A stretch of 64,000 nt of DNA from positions 62,001 to 126,000 of the forward strand of contig NZ_JBGAFX010000003.1 in assembly GCF_044227025.1 (NCBI RefSeq). Reading direction: 5' to 3'. The DNA is from Dokdonella_A sp044227025. Lineage in GTDB: Bacteria; Pseudomonadota; Gammaproteobacteria; Xanthomonadales; Rhodanobacteraceae. The position numbers were made by a program, and so were the translations under genes. Within the stretch, counting starts at the first letter, position 1. Every line of letters starts with the position of its first letter. This document shows positions 43,375 to 50,676 of this stretch, one piece after another. The notes beneath the pieces are model-generated. The model was given only the letters and a program-made list of their open reading frames with translations, did no database searches and was not told where the DNA came from.

Positions 43375-44979
43375 CTACGTCGTTTCCAACGCGCTCGCGT
43401 GCTCGCGCGTCGCCGCGAACGTGACGGTCGGCCAGCGTTCCGTCGTCAGTTGCAGGTTCACCCGCGACGGCGCGAGGTAGACCAGTTCGCCGGCGGCATC
43501 AATCGCGAGGTTGGTCGCGTTCTTCTCGCGGAACTCCTCCAGCTTCTTCGCGTCCGCACAGCGGATCCAGCGTGCGGTCACCACGCCGACGTTCTCGAAT
43601 GCCGACTCGACGCCGTACTCGTCCTTCAGGCGATACGCGACCACGTCGAACTGCAACATGCCGACTGCGCCGAGGATGAGATCGTTCGACATTAGCGGGC
43701 GGAAGAACTGCGTCGCGCCTTCCTCCGACAACTGTGCGAGGCCCTTCTGCAGCGCCTTCATCTTAAGCGGGTCCTTCAGGCGAGCTCGGCGGAACAACTC
43801 CGGCGCGAAGTTCGGGATGCCGGTGAACGACAGCGCTTCGCCCGCGGTAAAGGTGTCGCCGATCGAGATCGTGCCGTGATTGTGCAGGCCGATCACGTCG
43901 CCTGGATACGCGGTTGCGACGATCTCGCGGTCCGATGCCATGAAGGTCAACGCATTCGCGATGCGCACCTCCTTGCCCGTGCGCACATGCAGCATCTTCA
44001 TGCCGGCGTCATAGCGCCCCGAGCACACGCGCAGGAACGCGACGCGGTCGCGGTGCATCGGGTCCATGTTCGCCTGGATCTTGAACACGAAACCGCTGAG
44101 CGCTTCCTCGTCCGGCACGACCTCGCGCGAGGTCGTGCCGCGGCTGCGCGGCGACGGCGCGTGCTCGACGAAGAAATCGAGCAGCAGCTGCACGCCGAAA
44201 TTGTTGACCGCCGAACCGAAGAACACCGGCGTCAGGCGGCCGGCGAGGTAATCGTCAAGATCGAACGGGTGCGACGCACCCTGCACGAGTTCCAGCTCGT
44301 CGCGCAGTTCCGCCAGTGCCTCGGCGCCGATGCGCGCCGCGAGCGCGGGATCGTCGAGGCCCTTGAAGATGGTCGAGTCCTGCCGCGTGAAGTTGCGGCC
44401 CTGCTCGAAGATGTGCACCTCGTCGAGCAGCAGGTGGTACACGCCCTTGAGGCGCGAACCCATGCCGATCGGCCAGGTGATCGGAGCGCACGGGATCTTG
44501 AGGACCGATTCGACTTCGTCGAGCAACTCGATCGGCGCGCGACCTTCGCGATCGAGCTTGTTGATGAAGGTCATGATCGGCGTGTCGCGCAGCCGGCACA
44601 CGTCCATGAGCTTGATCGTGCGTTCCTCCACGCCCTTGGCGCAGTCGATCACCATCAGCGCCGAATCGACCGCGGTCAGCACGCGGTAGGTGTCCTCGCC
44701 GAAATCGGCGTGGCCCGGCGTGTCGAGCAGGTTGACGATCTTGTCCTCGTACGGGAACTGCATCACCGAGGAAGTGACCGAGATGCCGCGCTCCTTCTCC
44801 AGCGCCATCCAGTCGGAGGTCGCATGGCGTGCCGCCTTGCGGCCCTTGACCGAGCCGGCCATCTGGATCGCCCCGCCGAACAGCAGCAGCTTTTCGGTCA
44901 GCGTGGTCTTGCCGGCGTCTGGATGCGAAATGATCGCGAACGTGCGGCGGCGGCGGGTTTCGGTCAGGTGGTCGGGCAT
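43375..44979 (-). CDS. prfC: Peptide chain release factor 3 (RF3)
   Basis: 534 residues, the usual length. A translational GTPase that recycles RF1/RF2 after termination. G1 is SHPDAGKTTLTE (about 18-29), the switch-I region includes ERGISVTSSVMQF, G3 is DTPGHADFGEDTYR and G4 NKLDRE. Domain II and III signatures follow (GDTFTAGEALSFTGIPNFAPE, LMSNDLILGAVGMLQFDVVA). The ATG at 44979 gives the standard N-terminus. It is a single gene; upstream lies a repeat and then the IS110 element. Confidence 0.97.
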   Translation of the reverse strand: MPDHLTETRRRRTFAIISHPDAGKTTLTEKLLLFGGAIQMAGSVKGRKAARHATSDWMALEKERGISVTSSVMQFPYEDKIVNLLDTPGHADFGEDTYRVLTAVDSALMVIDCAKGVEERTIKLMDVCRLRDTPIMTFINKLDREGRAPIELLDEVESVLKIPCAPITWPIGMGSRLKGVYHLLLDEVHIFEQGRNFTRQDSTIFKGLDDPALAARIGAEALAELRDELELVQGASHPFDLDDYLAGRLTPVFFGSAVNNFGVQLLLDFFVEHAPSPRSRGTTSREVVPDEEALSGFVFKIQANMDPMHRDRVAFLRVCSGRYDAGMKMLHVRTGKEVRIANALTFMASDREIVATAYPGDVIGLHNHGTISIGDTFTAGEALSFTGIPNFAPELFRRARLKDPLKMKALQKGLAQLSEEGATQFFRPLMSNDLILGAVGMLQFDVVAYRLKDEYGVESAFENVGVVTARWIRCADAKKLEEFREKNATNLAIDAAGELVYLAPSRVNLQLTTERWPTVTFAATREHASALETT

Positions 44980-45067
44980 GGCCGTGGGGATGTTGCGGGC
45001 AGCCCGCTAGTTTATCAGGGTCGGGCTTGGCCTTCGGCTCTCGGTCCGCACCCCTGCGGTCTGCCTT

Positions 45068-45092
45068 CCCCTCTCCCGCTTGCGGGAGAGGG
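45068..45092. repeat. CCCTCTCCC/GGGAGAGGG hairpin
   Basis: CCCTCTCCCGC and GCGGGAGAGGG form a perfect 11-bp stem with a TT loop, followed by GGCAGGGTGAGGGCG-like sequence. The same core is seen at 21351-21385 and, weaker, near 54113-54134. It is a dispersed intergenic hairpin class. Confidence 0.6.
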
Positions 45093-45164
45093 CAGGGTGA
45101 GGGCGCTCTTGCCGTTCCCTTCGCGTGTTCGCGGACCCGGCTGCTTCGCGAACACCTGTCCACG

Positions 45165-45450
45165 TCCCTGCAGGTTCGTCCCGCATCCCTGCGGGCCGGT
45201 AACTTCTCTTTGCAGTCCAAAGAGAAGTTACCAAGAGAAAAGACACCCCAGCGACCCGGTCAGCGGGCTCCTGCCCGTTGACTGCGCGAGCGGGTTGCGG
45301 GCTTCGTTGGCGGTCCATCCATGGACCGCAACGAGCGCGCGCGCATCGTGCGCGCGCCCCTGCAGGCCGGTCCTCCACCCGCTCGCCGGGCCGCAAGGGG
45401 ACCCCGGTGGAAGAGCGGCGCGCTCCTGCGCGCAGAAGCAGGAGCCAAAG
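45165..45450. repeat. Structured intergenic repeat, copy 2
   Basis: CCCGCATCCCTGCGGG, then a perfect 15-bp stem, GGTAACTTCTCTTTG (45198-45212) with 45218-45232, then the AAGAGAAAAGACACCCC block and the CGCGCGCATCGTGCGCGCGCC block. Stem positions that differ from copy 1 differ on both arms and stay paired. It lies upstream of prfC and left of the IS110 element; with the next feature it fills 44980-45475, where no gene is seen. Confidence 0.75.
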
Positions 45451-45475
45451 CATCGCGGCTTCCGCCGCTCCCACA
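45450..45475. repeat. REP-like unit left of the IS110 element
   Basis: GCATCGCGGCTTCCGCCGCT, continuing CCCACA, is a REP-like inverted repeat. GCTCCCACA at its end pairs with TGTGGGAGC at 45493-45501. Similar units lie at 11842-11866, 46646-46664 (opposite orientation) and 60776-60961. Confidence 0.65.
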
Positions 45476-45509
45476 AAAGCATGAGAAGTCCCTGTGGGAG
45501 CAACTGTCT

Positions 45510-46439
45510 TCACCCAGTCACAGGCATTTTCCATTCGACCTTGTCGCGCACCATGGCGTTGAGTCGGACGAGCAAGACACGCATGCAGGCGGTAATGGCG
45601 ACTTTGGCGCACTTGCCCAACTGCCGTAGGCGTTGATAGCGAAGCCTGAAGTCATCTTGTTTGCGAATGACGGACCAGCAAGCCATGTAGAGGACGCGGC
45701 GAATGGCGGGCCGCCCGCCGCGGATGCGGCGCTTGCCGGCATGCTGGCCGCTGTCGACGTTATAGGGGGCCAGACCGGCCATGGCCGCGATCTGGCGCCG
45801 GTCCAGGCCACCCAGCTCAGGCAGATAGGCCATCAGGCTGGCGGCGGTGACCGGCCCGATGCCCGGGATCGCCTCAAGCCGCTGGCAGAGAGTGCCATCG
45901 AGATGACGCTGGGCGAGGACGATGGCCTTGCTGATTGCCCGGATGCGCAGGCGTAGTTCGCCGATGTGTCCCACCAGGTCCGCGTGCGAGACCGGCTCGG
46001 TGACTTGATGCAAGCGCCGACGCTCGCTGTCACGCTGCTCGACGAGTTGCTCGCGCCGCTGAACCAGCGCGCGCAGCGCTTGGCGCTGCGGATCCGGCGC
46101 GAGCACCGGTGCATTGACGAGTTCAGCCATCCGCGCGAGCAGGGCGGCGTCGATCGCATCGGTCTTCGCCGTGGTGCCCATTGCGATGGCAAAGGCGCGT
46201 GCGCGCCGCGGGTTGATGCGTGTCACCGGCCGGCCCGCGTCCATCAGCGCCGCCATGAGCGCACGCTCATAGCCGCCGGTGGCTTCCAATAGGATATTGC
46301 CCACGGTTTGACCGTGCAGATACGCCAGCAACTGCGCATGGCCTTCGCCCGTGTTGGGCAGGGCCAGATGCTGTCCTGCCGGCAACACGTACACGGCCAA
46401 GCTCGCCTTGGCCACATCGATACCGATCCAGAAGGTCAT
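45510..46439 (-). CDS. IS110-family transposase (DEDD/Tnp_20)
   Basis: 309 residues. The RuvC-like DEDD domain is visible as D8 (WIGIDVAKA), E52 (LLEATGGYER) and D94/D97 (AKTDAIDAALLARM). A coiled region (about 115-185) precedes the C-terminal Tnp_20 domain with LEAIPGIGPVTAASLMAYLP, IAAMAGLAPYNVDSGQ and RGGRPAIRRVLYMACWS, where the conserved Ser is expected. All catalytic residues are present and there is no frameshift, so it could be active. ATG 46439 gives the normal N-terminus; a longer open frame upstream runs into the repeat and is not coding. Confidence 0.95.
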   Translation of the reverse strand: MTFWIGIDVAKASLAVYVLPAGQHLALPNTGEGHAQLLAYLHGQTVGNILLEATGGYERALMAALMDAGRPVTRINPRRARAFAIAMGTTAKTDAIDAALLARMAELVNAPVLAPDPQRQALRALVQRREQLVEQRDSERRRLHQVTEPVSHADLVGHIGELRLRIRAISKAIVLAQRHLDGTLCQRLEAIPGIGPVTAASLMAYLPELGGLDRRQIAAMAGLAPYNVDSGQHAGKRRIRGGRPAIRRVLYMACWSVIRKQDDFRLRYQRLRQLGKCAKVAITACMRVLLVRLNAMVRDKVEWKMPVTG

Positions 46440-46640
46440 AAGAGTCCGTAAACTGTGGGGAGGAGAGAGCCGCCTCGTTCCTGCCCACGCTTGTAGAAGT
46501 TCGAGCTCAGGCTCGTTCAACTGTTCGGGCTGCGGACGAGGTCGATGTGCGGCCACCCTGGCTCCCACACGTGCTCGAACACTGCGGCCTGTCGGTGTGC
46601 CGCACATCGCTCTCCACTCAGACTCTACGACGAAGTGCAG
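46440..46640 (-). ncRNA. Candidate IS110 bridge RNA region
   Basis: The non-coding end upstream of an IS110 transposase is where bridge RNAs of this family are encoded. Here a perfect 11-bp inverted pair, CGATGTGCGGC (46543-46553) and GCCGCACATCG (46599-46609), encloses a 45-base loop; such a large stem-loop suits a guide-loop structure. The RNA's limits and loop guide sequences were not determined. No protein is seen here. Confidence 0.3.
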
Positions 46641-46645
46641 ACACA

Positions 46646-46985
46646 AGCGGCGGAAGCCGCGATCCTCTCGCTCCCGGATCCCCTTCGGCGCCGGTGGACG
46701 GCGGACGAGAAGGCCCGCAGGGGCGCGCGCAGGACGCGCGCGCGTTCGCCGCGATGCATGGATGCATCGCGGCGAACCCCGGCCGACGTTCACGAACCTT
46801 CCGCGCAGCGGAAGGCGGCGCCGTCGGGGTGTCCTTCTCTTTGGTTTCTTTCTCTTAGACAAACACTGCGCCGCAGGAGCGGCGCGAACAGCGAAGCTGG
46901 CCCGAAGGGCGGAGGGCAGGATGCCCGGAGTCACAGAAAGAAACCGGCCCGCATGGATGCGGGACGAACATGCACGGATGCGGGA
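46646..46985. repeat. Structured intergenic repeat, copy 3 (inverted, with loop insertion)
   Basis: In reverse orientation to copies 1 and 2. It holds a REP-like unit (46646-46664), the GCGCGC-rich block, the GGTGTCCTTCTCTTTGG block, and the main stem GGTTTCTTTCT (46843-46853) with AGAAAGAAACC (46935-46945). The loop is about 80 bases instead of 5-6, so extra sequence has entered it. The CCGCATGGATGCGGG hairpin follows. No gene is seen in 46640-47040. Confidence 0.7.
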
Positions 46986-47040
46986 CGGGCTCCGCGAAAT
47001 GGTAGTCGCGGCAAAAGCACATATGGTCAATAGATATATG

Positions 47041-47064
47041 AGACGTATAGACGTCTAAATGTCT
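47041..47064. promoter_or_regulatory. Met boxes (MetJ operator) of the metX operon
   Basis: AGACGTAT (47041-47048), AGACGTCT (47049-47056, perfect consensus) and AAATGTCT (47057-47064) lie in tandem at 8-bp steps and end one base before the -35 hexamer at 47066. Bound MetJ would block RNA polymerase. The matching repressor gene is at 20791 in this window. Confidence 0.85.
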
Positions 47065-47065
47065 A

Positions 47066-47094
47066 TTGACGAAACAGCCGCGCCGAACTAGAGT
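47066..47094 (+). promoter_or_regulatory. Sigma-70 promoter of the metX operon
   Basis: -35 TTGACG (47066-47071), exactly 17 bp spacer, -10 TAGAGT (47089-47094). Transcription would start near 47101, just before the riboswitch. Confidence 0.8.
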
Positions 47095-47103
47095 GCCCCC
47101 ACT

Positions 47104-47236
47104 GCTCATCAAGACCGGTCGAGGGACAGGCCCGACGACACCGGGGCAACCAGCGGATCCACGGGAACGTCCCGTGCTCCGTCAGGTGCCAACTCCCGCG
47201 GGGACGCGCCGTCGCGCGATCCGCCGAGAGATGAGC
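47104..47236 (+). promoter_or_regulatory. SAM-I riboswitch (S-box) aptamer
   Basis: P1 is GCTCATC (47104-47110) with GATGAGC (47230-47236). Between them lie the S-box signatures in order: CAAGA after P1, CGAGGGACAGGCCC with GACGACACC (P2 and kink-turn/pseudoknot region), GGGGCAACC, P3 ACGGG..CCCGT (47161-47175), and the core GGTGCCAACTCCCGC (47185-47199). A GC-rich P4 precedes GAGAGATGAG. It should bind S-adenosylmethionine and turn off the operon behind it. Confidence 0.92.
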
Positions 47237-47247
47237 TGCGACATCGC

Positions 47248-47318
47248 CCGGCGCATCGCTGCGCCGGCGTCGACGCAGCGCACTCCGGTTTTCCCGCAGC
47301 CGATGGGCACGACCGGAG
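47248..47318 (+). promoter_or_regulatory. Riboswitch expression platform
   Basis: A perfect 8-bp stem CCGGCGCA (47248-47255) with TGCGCCGG (47260-47267) follows the aptamer. Then CTCCGG (47283-47288) can pair with CCGGAG (47313-47318), which contains the GGAG ribosome site of metX 7 bases before its ATG. No stem is directly followed by a T-run, so translational control by hiding the ribosome site looks more likely than termination. Confidence 0.5.
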
Positions 47319-47325
47319 AACCGCG

Positions 47326-48384
47326 ATGAGCCTGCAAGCCGAAGCCCGTTCCAACGTTGCCGATTCGATCCCTGCGGCGATCGCGCCGCACATCGATGCG
47401 GCGTTCGATGCGCTGTTCGCGCCTTCCGCGAACAGCGCGCGCATCGGTGAGTCCGTGGTGCGCCTGCAGCCGGAGCACGCCGACGGCATGCGCGACGTGC
47501 GCGTGCGCTGGTCCCTGTGCGGAGCCGTCGATGGGCCGCTGGTGATCGTGCAGGGCGGCATTTCAGCCGACCGCCACGTCGCCGCGAACGGTCGCGAATC
47601 CGGCTGGTGGAACGACATCGTCGGCGACCGCTGCGCGATCGACCTGCGATGTCGGCGCGTGCTGTCGATCGACTGGCTCGCGCGTGCCGACCTCGGCGAC
47701 GCGCTCGCCGTCAGCACCGACGACCAGGCCGACGCGATCGCTGGCGTGCTCGACGTGCTCGGCATCCGGCGCGCGCAGGCGTTCGTCGGCGCGTCCTACG
47801 GCGCGATGGTCGGACTCGCATTCGCGGCGCGCCACGCCCGGCGCCTCGAGCGCATCGTCGCGGTCGCCGGCGCGCACCGCGCGCATCCGCTCAGCATCGC
47901 CGTGCGCAACATCCAGCGCGAAGTCGTGCGCCTCGGCGCGCGCCTCGGCGACACCTCCGCCGGCCTCGATCTCGCGCGTCGCCTCGCGATGACGACGTAC
48001 CGCGGCGAACGCGAATTCGCCGAACGCTGCGCCGAGGCGCCGCACTTCACAGACGGGCGCTTCCGCTTCGCCGAGGAACCGTGGCTCGCCGCAGCCGGAG
48101 CGAGCTTCGCCCAGCGCTTCGACGCGGAGCGCTACCTCTCATTGTCCGAATCGATCGACCTGCACACGATCGAGCCAGAAGACGTGCGCGTGCCGACGAC
48201 CCTGATCGGCATCGCCTCCGATCGCGTGGTGCCGCTCGCCGACCTGTGCGAGCTGCAACGCCGCTGCGGCGCTCGCGCGACCCTGCACGTGATCGACTCG
48301 CGCTACGGCCACGATGCGTTTCTGAAGGAGCCGGCGCAGCTCGGCGCATTGCTGAACGAAGCCCTCGACATTCCCGGAGCCTGA
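47326..48384 (+). CDS. metX: Homoserine O-acyltransferase, MetX type (acetyl or succinyl donor)
   Basis: 352 residues, alpha/beta-hydrolase fold. It acylates homoserine as the first committed step of methionine synthesis. The nucleophile is S157 in VGASYGAMVG; QGGISADRHV (about 76-85) provides the oxyanion region, and the distal Asp and His fit IASDRVVP and SRYGHDAF. Whether acetyl-CoA or succinyl-CoA is used cannot be decided by eye; Xanthomonad-type MetX enzymes paired with MetB may use succinyl-CoA. It is first gene after the riboswitch, with metB starting 1 base after its stop. Confidence 0.92.
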   Translation: MSLQAEARSNVADSIPAAIAPHIDAAFDALFAPSANSARIGESVVRLQPEHADGMRDVRVRWSLCGAVDGPLVIVQGGISADRHVAANGRESGWWNDIVGDRCAIDLRCRRVLSIDWLARADLGDALAVSTDDQADAIAGVLDVLGIRRAQAFVGASYGAMVGLAFAARHARRLERIVAVAGAHRAHPLSIAVRNIQREVVRLGARLGDTSAGLDLARRLAMTTYRGEREFAERCAEAPHFTDGRFRFAEEPWLAAAGASFAQRFDAERYLSLSESIDLHTIEPEDVRVPTTLIGIASDRVVPLADLCELQRRCGARATLHVIDSRYGHDAFLKEPAQLGALLNEALDIPGA

Positions 48385-48385
48385 A

Positions 48386-49564
48386 ATGATTCCATCGCCC
48401 TGTACCCGTGCCGTGCGCGCCGGGATCGAATCCGACCTGCAGCACGGCGCCGTGGTGCCGCCGCTGCACCTCAGCACCAATTACACGTTTGCCGGTTTCG
48501 GGCGCAAGCGTGCCTACGACTACTCGCGCAGCGGCAATCCCACCCGCGATCAGCTCGCGAACGCACTTGCCGAGCTGGAGCGCGGTGCCGGCGCGATCGT
48601 CACCGCGAGCGGCATGGCCGCAGTCGCACTGGTGCTGGAACTCGTTCCCGCCGGCGGCCTCTTGCTCGCTGCGCACGACTGCTACGGCGGCACCTGGCGC
48701 CTGCTCGATGCATGGGCGAAGAAGGGTCGCTTCCGTGTCAAGTTTGCCGATCTCACCGATCCGGCACGCCTCGCCGAAGGACTCGCGCAGTCGCCCGACC
48801 TGGTGTGGGTCGAGACGCCGTCCAACCCGTTGCTGCGCATCACCGACGTGCGCCACGTCGCGCAGGCGGCGCATGCGGTCGGCGCTCGCTGCGTGGTCGA
48901 CAACACGTTTCTTTCGCCCGCGCTGCAGCAGCCGCTCACGCTTGGCGCCGACATCGTCGTGCACTCGACCACCAAGTACATCAACGGCCACAGCGACGTG
49001 GTCGGCGGGGCGGTCGTCGCGCGCGATGCCGACACTACGCAGCAACTCGCGTGGTGGGCGAACTGCCTCGGCCTCACCGGTGCGCCGTTCGACAGCTTCC
49101 TGACCCTGCGTGGCCTGCGCACGCTGGTGCCGCGCCTGCGCGCGCACGAGGAAAACGCCGCGCGCATCGCCGCCTTGCTCGATGCGCATCCACAGGTCGC
49201 GCGCGTGTACTGGCCTGGCCTGCCGGGGCATCCTGGGCACGCGCTCGCCGCGCGCCAGCAGAGCGGCTTCGGTGCAATGCTGAGTTTCGAACTCGACGGT
49301 GGTGCGCCTGCGATCGAGGCCTTCCTCGACGGCTTGCAGTTCTTCTCGCTGGCCGAATCGCTCGGCGGCGTCGAAAGCCTGATCGCGCACCCGGCGACGA
49401 TGACGCATGCGTCGATGGCGCCGGATGCGCGCCGCAAGGCGGGCATCGGCGATGCACTGCTGCGCGTGTCGGCCGGCATCGAGGGCGGTGCCGACCTGTG
49501 CGCGGATCTCGAAGCCGCACTTGCGCGCGCAGCGCTCGCCTGCAAGCGTCGGGTGCCTGCATGA
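48386..49564 (+). CDS. metB: Cystathionine gamma-synthase / O-acylhomoserine (thiol)-lyase
   Basis: 392 residues, a PLP enzyme of the Cys/Met metabolism family. It joins O-acylhomoserine with cysteine to give cystathionine. The PLP lysine is K197 (VVHSTTKYINGHSDVVGG); YSRSGNPTRDQL, the SGMAA region and VETPSNPLLRI are family signatures, and SLAESLGGVESLI, HPATMTHASM and RVSAGIE complete the C-terminus. It is tightly coupled to metX upstream and overlaps the homoserine dehydrogenase start by 4 bases (ATGA). Confidence 0.95.
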   Translation: MIPSPCTRAVRAGIESDLQHGAVVPPLHLSTNYTFAGFGRKRAYDYSRSGNPTRDQLANALAELERGAGAIVTASGMAAVALVLELVPAGGLLLAAHDCYGGTWRLLDAWAKKGRFRVKFADLTDPARLAEGLAQSPDLVWVETPSNPLLRITDVRHVAQAAHAVGARCVVDNTFLSPALQQPLTLGADIVVHSTTKYINGHSDVVGGAVVARDADTTQQLAWWANCLGLTGAPFDSFLTLRGLRTLVPRLRAHEENAARIAALLDAHPQVARVYWPGLPGHPGHALAARQQSGFGAMLSFELDGGAPAIEAFLDGLQFFSLAESLGGVESLIAHPATMTHASMAPDARRKAGIGDALLRVSAGIEGGADLCADLEAALARAALACKRRVPA

Positions 49565-50646
49565 ACGCGCTGCCGAAATTCGTCGCCGCCAGCGGCGGCA
49601 GTGCGCTGGTGTTGTTCGGTACCGGCGTGGTCGGCTCGGCGTTGCTTCGTCTGCTGGCGACGCCCGCCGCCAATGGGCTGCATCTGGTCGGCGTCGCGAA
49701 CTCGCGCATCCAGCACGTCAATGCGCGGGGCGTGGTGCCCTCGCAGGCGTCGCGCCTCTTGCGCACGGCGCCCGCACCGCGTGCGGACGAGATCCTGCTG
49801 GCCACGCTTGCGGGCAGCGGCGCGACGCAGCGCATCCTCATCGATGCGACGGCATCCGAGACGGTTGCCGCGCGCCACGCCGGCTGGCTTGCGCACGGCC
49901 ATCACGTCGTCAGCGCGAACAAGGCCGTGCTTGGCGGCGCGTACGCCGGGTTTCGCGACCTGCGTCGTGCGGGCGCCTCCGGCGACGCCGTCTACGGCGA
50001 CGCCGCGACGGTCGGTGCGGGCCTGCCGGTGTTGTCGACCTTGCGCCGCCTGCGGGAGTGCGGCGACCAGCTTCTCGCGCTCGAAGGCGTGTTCTCCGGC
50101 ACGCTGTCGTGGCTGTTCAACCACTACGACGGCTCGCGCCCGTTCTCCGGGCTGGTGCGCGAAGCGCGCGCCCTCGGTTACACCGAACCCGACCCGCGCA
50201 TCGACCTCGCTGGCGTCGATGTCGCGCGCAAGCTGCTGATTCTCGCGCGCAGCGCCGGCCATGCGATCGACACCGGCGAAGTGGCGATCGAGAACCTCGT
50301 GCCGGACGCACTGCGCGAGGTCGATGTGGACACGTTCCTGGCCCGCCTGCAGGAATTCGATGACGTGCTCGAAGCGCGTCGTGCGGCCGCCGCACGCGCC
50401 GGTCGCGTGCTGCGTTACCTCGCACGCATCGACGACGAAGGTGTCGCTCGCGTCGGCCTCGCCGAAGTCGGATCGACCCATCCCGCAGCGCGCCTCGCCG
50501 GCACCGACAACCTGTTCGCGCTCACCACCGCACGCTATCGCGCGCAACCGCTGGTGATCAGCGGACCCGGCGCGGGTCCCGAAGTCACCGCGCAGGCGCT
50601 GCTCGGCGACCTGCTGGCGATCCAGGCGCGTGGGGAGCGCCGCTAG
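49561..50646 (+). CDS. hom: Homoserine dehydrogenase (short form without ACT domain)
   Basis: 361 residues. Reduces aspartate semialdehyde to homoserine, the MetX substrate. An NAD(P)-binding Rossmann motif opens the protein (VLFGTGVVGSALLRLL, about 18-33). SANKAVLGG (about 118-126) holds the catalytic-loop lysine, and EGVFSGTLSWLFNHYD, LGYTEPDPRIDLAGVDVARK and the final SGPGAGPEVTAQALLGDLL are diagnostic. It lacks an aspartokinase domain and a C-terminal ACT domain. Placement in the SAM-controlled operon means homoserine supply is tuned with its use for methionine. Confidence 0.93.
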   Translation: MNALPKFVAASGGSALVLFGTGVVGSALLRLLATPAANGLHLVGVANSRIQHVNARGVVPSQASRLLRTAPAPRADEILLATLAGSGATQRILIDATASETVAARHAGWLAHGHHVVSANKAVLGGAYAGFRDLRRAGASGDAVYGDAATVGAGLPVLSTLRRLRECGDQLLALEGVFSGTLSWLFNHYDGSRPFSGLVREARALGYTEPDPRIDLAGVDVARKLLILARSAGHAIDTGEVAIENLVPDALREVDVDTFLARLQEFDDVLEARRAAAARAGRVLRYLARIDDEGVARVGLAEVGSTHPAARLAGTDNLFALTTARYRAQPLVISGPGAGPEVTAQALLGDLLAIQARGERR

Positions 50647-50676
50647 CGCGGTTGCCCGCGCGGACTGCGCTGCAAC

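Larger units (their letters stand above)
45476..46645 (-). mobile_element. IS110-family insertion sequence (ends approximate)
   Basis: One DEDD transposase gene with about 35 bases of left and about 205 bases of right flank before recognisable REP-like repeats resume on both sides. IS110 elements lack conventional terminal inverted repeats and target duplications, so exact ends cannot be fixed here. IS110 relatives are known to insert into REP sequences, which fits the flanks. Insertion lies between prfC and the methionine operon and leaves the met promoter intact. Confidence 0.7.

Noticed and set aside
45260..45629. Small proteins encoded in the repeat upstream of prfC
   Set aside because: Several overlapping frames are open on both strands with Arg/Ala/Pro-rich text; the same text recurs with the repeat at 11.6 kb and 46.8 kb, so it follows the repeat and not a gene.
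46440..47030. N-terminal extension of the IS110 transposase to 506 residues
   Set aside because: It runs across the IS end and the structured repeat; normal IS110 transposases start at the MTFWIGIDVAK-type sequence at 46439.
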